Below the pieces are notes generated by a model. It ran no database searches, had not been told where the DNA came from, and saw only the letters and a program-made list of their open reading frames with translations. The translations under genes and the position numbers were made by a program. Positions 48,764-56,923 of a DNA stretch of 64,000 nt are shown piece by piece. Numbering within the stretch: the stretch's first letter is position 1; every line of letters begins with the position of its first letter. Source of the DNA: CAVTAE01 sp051649365 (GTDB lineage: Bacteria; Deinococcota; Deinococci; Deinococcales; Trueperaceae); contig JBOFGY010000135.1 in the NCBI GenBank assembly GCA_051649365.1, positions 1 through 64,000 of the forward strand, in the 5' to 3' direction.

Positions 48764-49480
48764 CTAAACCCCTGTCAGCTCACTCAACCGAACACGCTGT
48801 TTGTCGTTCTCATCGAAGTTTTTTGGGTTTAGCCACTGCTTAAAGGCGGTCTCGAGCCTTGGCCACTCCCCATCAATGACGCTGTACCAAGCCGTGTCGC
48901 GGTTATACCCTTTGACAACATTAGCTTGCCTAAAAACACCCTCAAAGGTAAAGCCTAAACGCTTTGCGGCATTTCTCGAAGCCTCATTTAATGCATTACA
49001 TTTCCATTCATAGCGGCGGTAACCTAACTCGAACACCTGTCTCATCATGAGATACATGGCTTCGGTGGCAATGGGCGTTTTTTGCAAAAGTGGCGAATAA
49101 TTGATGTGACCAACCTCAATAGAACCAGTATTGGGTGTAATTCTAATATAGCTGGCTAAACCAACAGCCTTGTTTGAATGTTTATCTAAAATGGTCAAAA
49201 AAAGAGGATCATGACCAAGACATGTTGCTGTGAGCCATTGTGCATAACTTGATAAGGTCTCGAAAGGGCCGTAAGGCAAATACGTCCAATTGCGACCCTC
49301 TTTGTCTAGGGCATTTGCCTCGAATAAATCTCGAGCATGAAGAGAAACATCGGTGGGCTCGAGCGAGCAGTAGCGGCCTTGCAACTGTGCTTTGGGTAGT
49401 GGCGGCGGTGCTTGCCAATCCGGGATAGGAAAGCCGATGGGTTGACCGAGGTCGTTGAGAATGTCGTCCATTGCCGTCAT
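48764..49480 (-). CDS. GNAT-family acetyltransferase (RimJ/RimL-like)
   Basis: A 238-aa protein with the fold of the RimJ/RimL acetyltransferases. Typical phrases are LQGRYCSLEPTDVSLHARDLFEA, AVGLASYIRITPNTGSIEVGHINYSP (beta-strand 4 and the acceptor loop) and CNALNEASRNAAKRLGFTFEGVFRQ (acetyl-CoA site). It would transfer acetyl groups to a protein N-terminus or small amine; the substrate is unknown. It stands alone between the roadblock genes and the GH15-like gene, upstream of both. Confidence 0.9.
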   Translation of the reverse strand: MTAMDDILNDLGQPIGFPIPDWQAPPPLPKAQLQGRYCSLEPTDVSLHARDLFEANALDKEGRNWTYLPYGPFETLSSYAQWLTATCLGHDPLFLTILDKHSNKAVGLASYIRITPNTGSIEVGHINYSPLLQKTPIATEAMYLMMRQVFELGYRRYEWKCNALNEASRNAAKRLGFTFEGVFRQANVVKGYNRDTAWYSVIDGEWPRLETAFKQWLNPKNFDENDKQRVRLSELTGV

Positions 49481-49596
49481 TTTAACGGATAAAGGTAAGA
49501 TGAAGGAACGTTTTACCTTTCACGTCTTACGTCTCGCGAGCCACATGTTTGGCAACCATCATAGTTTTACACGAAACAATCTGATATAACCACCTA

Positions 49597-52500
49597 ATGG
49601 CCGATTTGCGCGGAAAGCTCGAGCCCTACTACACCCAAGTCAACGCGATGATTTTATCGCGGCAGCATCCTGTCTCTGGCCTTTTGCCCGCGAGTACCGC
49701 CGTGAACGAACACGGCGATTACCGTGACGCCTGGGTGCGTGACAATGTGTACAGCATTTTGGCGGTGTGGGCCTTGGCACTGGCTTACCGCAAACTCGAT
49801 AATGACGAGGGGCGCGGTTATGAGTTAGAACACGCTGTCATTAAGCTCATGCGCGGCCTGCTTGTTGCGATGATGCAACAGGCCCCCAAAGTTGAAGCTT
49901 TCAAGAAGTCGCAAAATCCACTTGATGCGCTGCACGCCAAATACAACACCGCTACAGGCGACACCGTCGTCCCAGATGATGCTTGGGGTCATTTGCAGCT
50001 CGATGCAACCTCACTTTATTTGCTCATGCTCGCACAAATGATTAGTTCGGGACTCGACATTATTCACACACTCGATGAAGTGAACTTCGTACAGAATTTA
50101 ATTTTTTACATTAGCCGTAGTTACCGCACACCCGATTATGGGATTTGGGAACGTGGCGATAAAACGAATCACGGTGAAAGTGAACTTAATGCGAGTTCGG
50201 TGGCACTGGCTAAAGCAGCCCTCGAGGCCCTCGCAGGCTTTAATCTTTTTGGTGTACGTGGTTCGCAAGCTTCCGTGCTGCACGTCTTACCGGATGATAT
50301 TGCGCGTTCCAAGATCGTTTTAGAAGCGATGTTGCCACGCGAATCGCGCTCGAAAGAAATTGATGCCGCCTTACTGGGTGCCATAAGTTTTCCTGCGTTT
50401 GCCGTCGAGGACACAACACTCGTTGAAAGAACAAGAAACGACATCATTACAAAACTGTCGGGTAAATACGGACTCAAACGCTTTCTTAAAGACGGTCATC
50501 AGAGTGTTCTCGAGGATATCCAACGCTTACACTACAAGAGCGAAGAACTCAAACAGTTTGAACATATCGAAAGCGAGTGGCCGCTCTTTTTTGCTTATCT
50601 CATGTTGGATGGTTGCTTTTTTGGGAACTTCGAGCAAGTGGAAACGTATAGCGAAAAACTAAAAACAGTCGCCGTAACGCGGAATGGTTTTTCACTTCTC
50701 CCCGAACTCTATTACGTGCCGATTGAAGGTGTAGACGCAGAGCGCAGCGTGCCTGGTTCGCAACCCCGTAACCCCAATGACAACGTGCCGCTCGTGTGGG
50801 CGCAGAGTTTGTGGTTGCTGGCGCAACTTTTGCAAGACAAACTCGTGACGGTGTTTGATATTGATCCACTTGGCCGACATCAGCAGCTCGATAAAACCTC
50901 GCAGCCTGTGGTGCAACTCGCGCTCGTGGTCGAAGACAAAACTTTACAAGAAACATTGGCAAACCAAGGCATTCCTAACGAAACCCTCGAGCAAATTCGC
51001 CCGATTCGACTCGAGCGTGCTTCGCAGATTACAAGGGCCTACGAGCAAATTGGACGCAATGAAAAACTAGGGTTATCGGGTCGTCCATCGCGGCGATTAC
51101 TTAGTTTATCTACCTCGAGAATTTTTCGCTTGCGTGGTGAACTTATCGTATGTCCGCCGTCATCGTTTGACGAGCGCGAATTTTATTTATCACTCGATAC
51201 GAATTTTTTGATTGAACGCCTCCGTGCTGAAATTTCTTACGTGCAGCGCACGTGGTCACTCTTGGGCCGCCCGACGATGACACTTTTTATCACGAAGTCA
51301 CTTTACGAAGACGAAGAGGGTGCGCTGCAAACCTTTTTAGATGAAGTGCGTCAGGGGTGGTGTGGTGAAGGTGTTAACCGTGTGGCGATAAAACTTGCAC
51401 CACTGAAGCAACTCGTGCAAACTGCAAACCTCGAGCGCGTAGACAATCTACACGATTTTGATTTTATCGAAATTATCGACGATACTGTAACGACACATTA
51501 TCTTAAGGTTGATACAGCACACATCAAATCCCTTACTGCCGATGAAGAAGTGCGACTCGAGTTAGAAGTAGATACCACGCGGCTCGAGGAACGCTTGCGC
51601 CAAAGTCAAAACGTGTATGAACACGTAGAGATTTTAAGCATTCTGACGGGCAAGCTTGGCTTAAAAGCAAGCATCCAAGGTCTTGCTACTGTGGAGGATT
51701 TGCTCGAGGAGGTTTATCAACGCGCCAGTGAATTACGGCTTTGGGCCGCCGTGCGCCGTGCGGCAGGCCTCCTCGAGAAAGTAGACTTCCTTCTTAGCGA
51801 CAGCGTAACAGATTTGCTCGTGAAGCAAAAAACCATTGTCATTGGTAAATCGTATAGCGAACGCTCACTCCTGACAAGGCCTGTGCCGCTTCAAGAGTTG
51901 CTAACCCTCATCAAAGAATTTTGCCGCGAAGATATTCGTGACCGTGTGCTCACGCAAGAAATTCTTATTTATTTGGGCTCACTCGTGCGCTCGAGTCCCG
52001 AACTCTTTACCGATCTCATGACGATTCGCGTTGGCTTTTTGATTGTTTTGTTAGCAAGCGATGTTGCAGATGAACTAAACCTTACACCCGACGAAGGTTA
52101 CGAACAACTCATGCATTTAGCACCCTCTGAAATTCAGAAACGTTTGAAAACCATTCTCTCGAGCTACGCAGATAAGCAACAACGTTTGCAACGCCGCGAG
52201 ACGATGCGTGCTTACCAAGTCGAGCGTGAGCAAATCCTTGTTGCACCCCTCGAGTGGTTTAAGACGATTGCGACGCTCGAGTTAGATCCTAAGAAAACGA
52301 ATGACAGTTGGTGGCGTTGGCGACAGCGCGAAGGTAGCTTGAGCCTTATCCCTAACGGGTTTTACAGTGCCGTTTGGGAACTCCTCAAACACTGTCAGGG
52401 TATTATTATTGGTGACAAGTTGGAAAGACGCAATAGGCTCGAGAGTAATGTGCTACTTTCTGAAATGACACCGGGCGAAAGCAACTTCGCCATGCGCGTC

Positions 52501-52803
52501 GAACACCTCCTCAACAAAATTCCTTCACCCGAATACCGACAACTCAGCGTCGAAGCAATGATGGCCCTGCACAGAGCGAGTGAACAAAACCCTGCCTTGC
52601 AAGTGCAAGACTACATCGTCCTCGATGTCATTATCGGTCATGCGGTGCGTTTAGCCTATATGGAAAATGAACCTTACAGTGATTATGAAAAAAGCAAAGC
52701 GGCTGCCTGGGCTACATTTTACGAACGCCCACCCAAAGTGACAAGTCGTCAGATTGTGGCTGCGTTTGAATTTTTGTTATCCGGTGAAAAACAGATTGCA
52801 TAA
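49597..52803 (+). CDS. GH15-like / phosphorylase-kinase-alpha-like protein
   Basis: A 1068-aa cytosolic protein. The first 450 residues form an (alpha/alpha)6 barrel of the GH15/glucoamylase type: HPVSGLLPASTAVNEHGDYRDAWVRDNVYS with the WxRDN substrate-site motif, VPDDAWGHLQLDATSLYLLML and GIWERGDKTNHGESELNASSVALAKAAL. The long C-terminal part resembles the regulatory subunits of phosphorylase kinase as found in cyanobacterial proteins of the same length. Its activity is unproven; a role in glycogen or oligosaccharide metabolism is likely. The gene has about sixteen CTCGAG hexamers. The ATG lacks a clear Shine-Dalgarno. Confidence 0.85.
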   Translation: MADLRGKLEPYYTQVNAMILSRQHPVSGLLPASTAVNEHGDYRDAWVRDNVYSILAVWALALAYRKLDNDEGRGYELEHAVIKLMRGLLVAMMQQAPKVEAFKKSQNPLDALHAKYNTATGDTVVPDDAWGHLQLDATSLYLLMLAQMISSGLDIIHTLDEVNFVQNLIFYISRSYRTPDYGIWERGDKTNHGESELNASSVALAKAALEALAGFNLFGVRGSQASVLHVLPDDIARSKIVLEAMLPRESRSKEIDAALLGAISFPAFAVEDTTLVERTRNDIITKLSGKYGLKRFLKDGHQSVLEDIQRLHYKSEELKQFEHIESEWPLFFAYLMLDGCFFGNFEQVETYSEKLKTVAVTRNGFSLLPELYYVPIEGVDAERSVPGSQPRNPNDNVPLVWAQSLWLLAQLLQDKLVTVFDIDPLGRHQQLDKTSQPVVQLALVVEDKTLQETLANQGIPNETLEQIRPIRLERASQITRAYEQIGRNEKLGLSGRPSRRLLSLSTSRIFRLRGELIVCPPSSFDEREFYLSLDTNFLIERLRAEISYVQRTWSLLGRPTMTLFITKSLYEDEEGALQTFLDEVRQGWCGEGVNRVAIKLAPLKQLVQTANLERVDNLHDFDFIEIIDDTVTTHYLKVDTAHIKSLTADEEVRLELEVDTTRLEERLRQSQNVYEHVEILSILTGKLGLKASIQGLATVEDLLEEVYQRASELRLWAAVRRAAGLLEKVDFLLSDSVTDLLVKQKTIVIGKSYSERSLLTRPVPLQELLTLIKEFCREDIRDRVLTQEILIYLGSLVRSSPELFTDLMTIRVGFLIVLLASDVADELNLTPDEGYEQLMHLAPSEIQKRLKTILSSYADKQQRLQRRETMRAYQVEREQILVAPLEWFKTIATLELDPKKTNDSWWRWRQREGSLSLIPNGFYSAVWELLKHCQGIIIGDKLERRNRLESNVLLSEMTPGESNFAMRVEHLLNKIPSPEYRQLSVEAMMALHRASEQNPALQVQDYIVLDVIIGHAVRLAYMENEPYSDYEKSKAAAWATFYERPPKVTSRQIVAAFEFLLSGEKQIA

Positions 52804-52811
52804 ATCTGTAG

Positions 52812-52886
52812 GGGTGGGTCTCTCGGTTTGAAAACGGTAACGCATTTCTACGGTGTTCTTTGGCGAAAACGAGAGACCACCTTAAT
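52812..52886. repeat. Inverted repeat after the GH15-like gene
   Basis: GGTGGGTCTCTCG near 52814 and CGAGAGACCACC near 52870-52885 pair with one bulged G and a loop of about 43 nt. A further GAGAGACC occurs near 52940. No T-run, so it is not an obvious terminator. Confidence 0.6.
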
Positions 52887-52971
52887 CAATCAAGCTGGAG
52901 AGTTGGCAAATGTCAATCTCATTTTCTACAATTCGTCGTGAGAGACCTACGTTGTGAACATCAATGGAGTT

Positions 52972-54048
52972 TTATTGTCCTTGTTCAACAACGGTTGTCC
53001 ATTCTTTCAACCAACGCACCACATTTTCTTCGATACTATCAGAAGCTAAACGGGCAATTTGCTCTGGACTTGGCTTCACTGCAAATTGTTCAAAATCACT
53101 TGGTAATTTTATATTTTCGATGACAGGATAAACGAACATATTGCTTGGTACATCACTTTGAAAAGATTCTGAAAGCATGAAATCTATAAATGTTTGTGCG
53201 GCTTCTAAATCTTTTGTGCCTTTAAGAATGCCTACAGCTTCGATTTGTTCATAAGCACATTGCTCGCAAAAAAGATTAACGGTTGCTCCTGCTTCTGCAC
53301 TCGGGCTTGTTGCATAACTCAGAACGATAGGTCTATCACCACCATAGCGTGTGAAGGCAGCGTTGTAGGCTTCGCTCCAACCACTCGAGACCATTACCTC
53401 ATTGTCTCTCAGTTCTCGCCAGTAATCTAACCACGTATAGTCACTTTCTTCACCAAACCGCGCAATCGTGGCTAGCATAAAGCCCAAACCTGGACTGCTT
53501 GTGGCAGGATTTTGAACAACGGTTAGACCTTTGTAAATTTCTGTTGTTAAATCTGTAATGTCTTTTGGTAACGCCAAATCATTTTCCTCAAAGTACGCTT
53601 TGTCTACATTAAAGTTGATGTAACCTACATTAACAGGTGTTACCGAGTGGGTGGTATCAAACTCAAAGTCATCTGCAACATTGGCAAGCTCAGGGCTTTG
53701 ATAAGGCTCAAAAATATTTTCGCTCATAGCTCTCGCTAGTAAACTGTTATCAATGCCGTAAAGCACATCAGCTAGTGGATTGTCTTTCGTTAATATAGCG
53801 CGGTTGACCACTTCGCCAGCATCGCCGGCAGGGAAGAACTCGAGTTCAATACCTGTCTCTTCTGTAAACGCTTTAATGATGGCTTCAGAAACGACGAACG
53901 AGTCGTGCGTGAGTACACGCAGCGTTTGTGCCACAACGGAATGATTCACCACAAAGGCACAAAGACACAAAAGGATGGAAGGTGGAAGGTGGAAGGTGGA
54001 AGGTGGAAGGTTTTTTAACCTTTTACTTTTTACTGCTTTCCTAAACAT
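52972..54048 (-). CDS. thiB: Thiamine-type ABC transporter substrate-binding protein
   Basis: A 358-aa periplasmic binding protein of the TbpA/ThiB family: TLRVLTHDSFVVSEAIIKAFTEETGIELEFFPAGDAGEVVNRAIL, LADVLYGIDNSLL and PVNVGYINFNVDK are typical. It captures thiamine (or its phosphates) for import. The N-terminal signal is unusual: its middle is encoded by a GGTGGAA repeat giving LPPSTFHLPPSI before the hydrophobic core. I start at ATG 54048 because AGGAGGA lies 3 nt upstream; the ATG at 54078 lies inside the regulatory hairpin. A TPP riboswitch precedes it. Permease at 5037 may be its partner. Confidence 0.9.
   Translation of the reverse strand: MFRKAVKSKRLKNLPPSTFHLPPSILLCLCAFVVNHSVVAQTLRVLTHDSFVVSEAIIKAFTEETGIELEFFPAGDAGEVVNRAILTKDNPLADVLYGIDNSLLARAMSENIFEPYQSPELANVADDFEFDTTHSVTPVNVGYINFNVDKAYFEENDLALPKDITDLTTEIYKGLTVVQNPATSSPGLGFMLATIARFGEESDYTWLDYWRELRDNEVMVSSGWSEAYNAAFTRYGGDRPIVLSYATSPSAEAGATVNLFCEQCAYEQIEAVGILKGTKDLEAAQTFIDFMLSESFQSDVPSNMFVYPVIENIKLPSDFEQFAVKPSPEQIARLASDSIEENVVRWLKEWTTVVEQGQ
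53968..54011. repeat. GGTGGAAG tandem repeat in the thiB signal sequence
   Basis: ggtggaa is repeated about five times in tandem within the coding region of the export signal, so copy number changes would alter its length (7-nt units would also shift the frame). Confidence 0.75.
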
Positions 54049-54051
54049 AAA

Positions 54052-54075
54052 TCCTCCTAAAATCACCAAGGAGGA
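54052..54075 (-). promoter_or_regulatory. Hairpin masking the thiB ribosome binding site
   Basis: On the minus strand TCCTCCT, ten nt later AGGAGGA: a 7-bp stem that hides the Shine-Dalgarno. It lies directly after the TPP aptamer and is the likely expression platform (translational control). Confidence 0.7.
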
Positions 54076-54086
54076 CATAGGGATTT

Positions 54087-54221
54087 ACCCTTGCTTCACT
54101 CTTCCTACGCTCGCATGAACGAGTTCAGGTTCGAGGGTTTGTTCTCAGTCCAAGCTTTATAGGTTTATTGTATAACCGGGTTGTTTTATAACCACGTAGC
54201 TGGACACCCCTGGTGACAAGG
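54087..54221 (-). promoter_or_regulatory. TPP riboswitch (THI element)
   Basis: Reading the minus strand from about 54221: CCTTGTCACCAGGGGTGTCC, later GGACTGAGA, ACCCTCGAACCTGA and GCGTAGGAAGAGTGAAGCAAGG. CTGAGA, ACCC-GAACCTGA and GCGTAGGRA are the diagnostic conserved blocks of the thiamine pyrophosphate aptamer; CCTTGTCAC and GTGA(AG)CAAGG close the P1 stem. The P3-type arm is long. It controls thiB. Confidence 0.95.
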
Positions 54222-54344
54222 CTTAGCCTAGTGAACTTTGCGTCCAATGTCAAGAGCTTAAGATTTTAGCTCTTACCTTTTCCTCTCTGCCTTAGCTCTT
54301 TGCTTTCCCTTTCATTTTCTCTTTTGATTTGTTAGGCTACAAGA

Positions 54345-54998
54345 GTGCGACTCCTTCAGAACTTGCTCGAGAACAACAGGCGTTGGTCCGAGGATATGCG
54401 TGCGATTACGCCGGATTACTTCGAGCGTCTGGTAGGGCAGCAAACCCCTGAATATCTTTGGATTGGTTGCTCAGATAGCCGTGTACCCGCCAATCAAATT
54501 ATTGGGCTTGCTCCAGGCGAAATTTTTGTTCACCGCAATGTCGCCAATGTTGTCGTTCATACCGATTTTAATTGTCTTTCGGTTTTGCAATACGCGATTG
54601 ATATTCTTGAAGTAAAACACGTGATGGTCTGTGGTCATTATGGTTGTGGTGGTGTGCGTGCGGCAACGCAGCCCACACAGTTTGGACTTGTTGATAATTG
54701 GTTTCGCCACGTGCGCGATGTCGCGCAGAAATATCAAGTGATTCTAGATAGATACAAAGACGAAGACGAAAAACTAAAAAAACTTTGTGAACTCAATGTG
54801 ATTGAACAAGCCTATAACGTGTGTCACACGACGATTGTGCAAAACGCTTGGCAGCGTGGGCAAGCCTTGGCGGTGCATGGTTGGATTTATGACTTACATG
54901 ACGGGTTAATTCGTGACTTAAACATCACGATAACAAACGCAAATGAAATCTCGTCGGCGTATCGTATGGCGACGGAGAATGAATTCGTTTTAACCTAA
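54345..54998 (+). CDS. Beta-class carbonic anhydrase
   Basis: A 217-aa zinc enzyme interconverting CO2 and bicarbonate. The zinc ligands are seen in WIGCSDSRVPANQI (Cys, with the catalytic Asp-Arg pair) and VMVCGHYGCGGVRAA (His and Cys). FVHRNVANVV is also typical. Length is normal for the bacterial type. The start is GTG with TAGGCT 6 nt upstream. Downstream on the opposite strand are sbtB and sbtA, so the enzyme fits a local inorganic-carbon uptake set. Confidence 0.96.
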   Translation: MRLLQNLLENNRRWSEDMRAITPDYFERLVGQQTPEYLWIGCSDSRVPANQIIGLAPGEIFVHRNVANVVVHTDFNCLSVLQYAIDILEVKHVMVCGHYGCGGVRAATQPTQFGLVDNWFRHVRDVAQKYQVILDRYKDEDEKLKKLCELNVIEQAYNVCHTTIVQNAWQRGQALAVHGWIYDLHDGLIRDLNITITNANEISSAYRMATENEFVLT

Positions 54999-55000
54999 TG

Positions 55001-55063
55001 TCTATCTTAAAACTCAAATCACACTGTTTACAGAAAACAAATGCGTAAGGTTTTAGGATAAGC
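55001..55063. repeat. Dispersed repeat family, copy C
   Basis: TCTATCTTAAAACTCAAATC through GGTTTTAGGATAAG, about 63 bp, matching copies at 10051 and 32038. Its right end supplies the TAAGCT box six nt before the Nudix gene ATG. Confidence 0.65.
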
Positions 55064-55070
55064 TTTTAAC

Positions 55071-55532
55071 ATGGGTTATCTCAGCGATTTGCGGAAACTT
55101 GTTGGCTCTATACCCCTTATTGTTGCAGGTGCGTCGGTTGTTGTGATGGACGAACAAAATCGTGTGCTGCTAGGTCGGCGTTCAGATAATGGTTTTTGGT
55201 CTCCGCCTGCTGGCTCGAGTGAACTAGGTGAATCCCTCGAGCAAACTGCCAGGCGTGAACTTTTTGAAGAAACAGGACTCGAGGCTGGAAACCTAGAGTT
55301 ACTAACTATATTTTCAGGTGTGGAGTTTTTTTACCAGTATCCACACGGTGACCAAATTTATAACGTTGCTGCCGCTTATTTGACAAGGGATGTGCGCGGT
55401 TCTCTCATGGCTGATGGTATAGAAACAAGAGAGCTTCGTTATTTTCATCTTCAGGATTTGCCGATGGAAAATGGCCCGATTGAGCGGGCCCTGTTTCGGT
55501 TATTGCAAGAAAAGTTTGCTACTCGAGATTAA
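55071..55532 (+). CDS. Nudix hydrolase
   Basis: A 153-aa pyrophosphohydrolase with a full Nudix box, GSSELGESLEQTARRELFEETGL (G-x5-E-x7-REL-x-EE-x-GL). Substrate range cannot be deduced; AGASVVVMDEQNRVLLGRRSDNGFWSPPAG resembles ADP-ribose or general NUDT proteins. No Shine-Dalgarno; TAAGCT lies 6 nt upstream and comes from a dispersed repeat, so the repeat may have delivered the promoter. It is located between the carbonic anhydrase and the sbt genes. Confidence 0.92.
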   Translation: MGYLSDLRKLVGSIPLIVAGASVVVMDEQNRVLLGRRSDNGFWSPPAGSSELGESLEQTARRELFEETGLEAGNLELLTIFSGVEFFYQYPHGDQIYNVAAAYLTRDVRGSLMADGIETRELRYFHLQDLPMENGPIERALFRLLQEKFATRD

Positions 55533-55592
55533 TACTTAACGCTGGCTCGAGTTCAGCGATACTCACTTCAAATCGTTTTGCGAATTTCATCA

Positions 55593-55892
55593 TTAAACGT
55601 ACTTGTCACCGCGCACGACTTCAACATCTGTAACATAAGCAATCAGTGCGTAGTTTGTAAAATAGCGTTTTGCTAAGTGCTCTAAAATTTTATCTGCTAC
55701 GGCTGCACTCACCACCGTTTCAACTTTGAGATTGCTCTCAATATCACTGCTGCGTAAGCCGCGTGTGCCTTCACCGCGCACGTCGCTGATGGTGTAGCCT
55801 TTGGCACCAAGGCGTTTGAGGTCGGCGAGCAGGAAATGCTCGAGCACGGCCTCGGCGATAATGGTGACGAGTTTGAGCGTTACGGTCTGCAT
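55593..55892 (-). CDS. PII-like protein, SbtB type
   Basis: A 99-aa protein with the ferredoxin-like fold of PII-like regulators: KLVTIIAEAVLEHFLLADLKRLGAKGYTISDVRGEGTRG, then ESNLKVETVVSAAVADKILEHLAKRYFTNYALIAYVTDVEVV. SbtB proteins bind adenine nucleotides (including cAMP) and regulate the bicarbonate transporter SbtA. The sbtA gene lies directly upstream on the same strand, which makes the assignment firm in spite of the small size. Confidence 0.88.
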   Translation of the reverse strand: MQTVTLKLVTIIAEAVLEHFLLADLKRLGAKGYTISDVRGEGTRGLRSSDIESNLKVETVVSAAVADKILEHLAKRYFTNYALIAYVTDVEVVRGDKYV

Positions 55893-55939
55893 GGGAAACC
55901 TGTAAAGAGTAAAGAGTGAAGAGTGAAGAGTGAAAACAT

Positions 55940-56920
55940 TTAGACTCCGTAGATGCGCTTGGCGAGTTCGTACATTAGGGGAATGCCGATGGTTAAGTTA
56001 AACGGAAAAGTGATGGCGAGTGAGGCAGTTAGATAATAACTTGGATTAGCTTGGGGCAGTGCGATTCTCACGGCGGCAGGGGCTGCGATATAAGACGCGC
56101 TGGCTGCAAGAACTGCGAGAATCGTTGCGCCGCCCATGCTAAGCCCTGCAAACTTGCCGGCAAAGAGTCCAATAACACCATGAAGAATTGGCATAAAGAT
56201 ACCAAATGCGAGTAAGAATCTCCCTGCTTTGCGAAGGTCAGCAAAACGTTTTGCTGTAACCATACCCAGTTCGAGTAAAAACAGGGTTAGTGCGCCACGA
56301 AAGGGGTCAGCAAAAAAAGGTGCTACGGGTTCAAAGCCTTCTTTGCCTGCGAGTAACCCCATGAGGACACCACCCACCAAAAGCAAAATACTTCGCCCCG
56401 CTAAAATTTCGTGCAGGACTTCTCCCCAGGGTGCGCCTTCGCCAGTTTCTTTGGCAAGTGAGCGGTTGGCAATCACGAGCGCAATTAAGATAGCAGGAAT
56501 CTCGAGCAGCGCAACAAGTGTGGGCATAAAACCTTCAAAGCTCGCGCCGGCATTGCTTAAAAAGTTTTGCACGGCAATAAACGTAACCGCAGAGACTGAG
56601 CCGTAATGTGCAGCGAGTGCGGCGGCGTTCGCTACATCTAGGCCTCCAAATTTCCTTGCTACAAAATAACTCCAGAAAGGAATAACGCAGCCAAGCACGA
56701 GTGTGGCAAGTGCAGATTTCCAAAAAATACTAAACGGTGTTTGTGAAAGCTCTACACCGCCTTTAAGCCCAATCGCCAGGAGCAGATAGATAGATAGAGT
56801 TGTGTAAAGTTCTGCGGGAAGTTTGAGGTCACTCTTGACGAGCGTAGCGACAATGCCGAGTGCGAACGCGAGCACGACAGGGGAGAAGAGATTGAGGCGG
56901 AGGAGTTCTAGGGTGTCCAT
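55940..56920 (-). CDS. SbtA-type sodium-dependent bicarbonate transporter
   Basis: A 326-aa membrane protein with about ten helices of the DUF897/SbtA family: NLFSPVVLAFALGIVATLVKSDLKLP, YLLLAIGLKGGVELS, AAHYGSVSAVTFIAVQNFL and ASASYIAAPAAVRIALPQANPSYYL. It imports bicarbonate with sodium. Its start lies 4 bp after the pfkA stop, so it is in the same transcript as pfkA, and sbtB follows. Some family members may carry other anions; context (carbonic anhydrase, SbtB) supports bicarbonate. Confidence 0.9.
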   Translation of the reverse strand: MDTLELLRLNLFSPVVLAFALGIVATLVKSDLKLPAELYTTLSIYLLLAIGLKGGVELSQTPFSIFWKSALATLVLGCVIPFWSYFVARKFGGLDVANAAALAAHYGSVSAVTFIAVQNFLSNAGASFEGFMPTLVALLEIPAILIALVIANRSLAKETGEGAPWGEVLHEILAGRSILLLVGGVLMGLLAGKEGFEPVAPFFADPFRGALTLFLLELGMVTAKRFADLRKAGRFLLAFGIFMPILHGVIGLFAGKFAGLSMGGATILAVLAASASYIAAPAAVRIALPQANPSYYLTASLAITFPFNLTIGIPLMYELAKRIYGV

Positions 56921-56923
56921 TCG

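Noticed and set aside
52860..53123. 87-codon plus-strand frame at the thiB 3' end
   Set aside because: It overlaps thiB in antisense and has no supporting signals.
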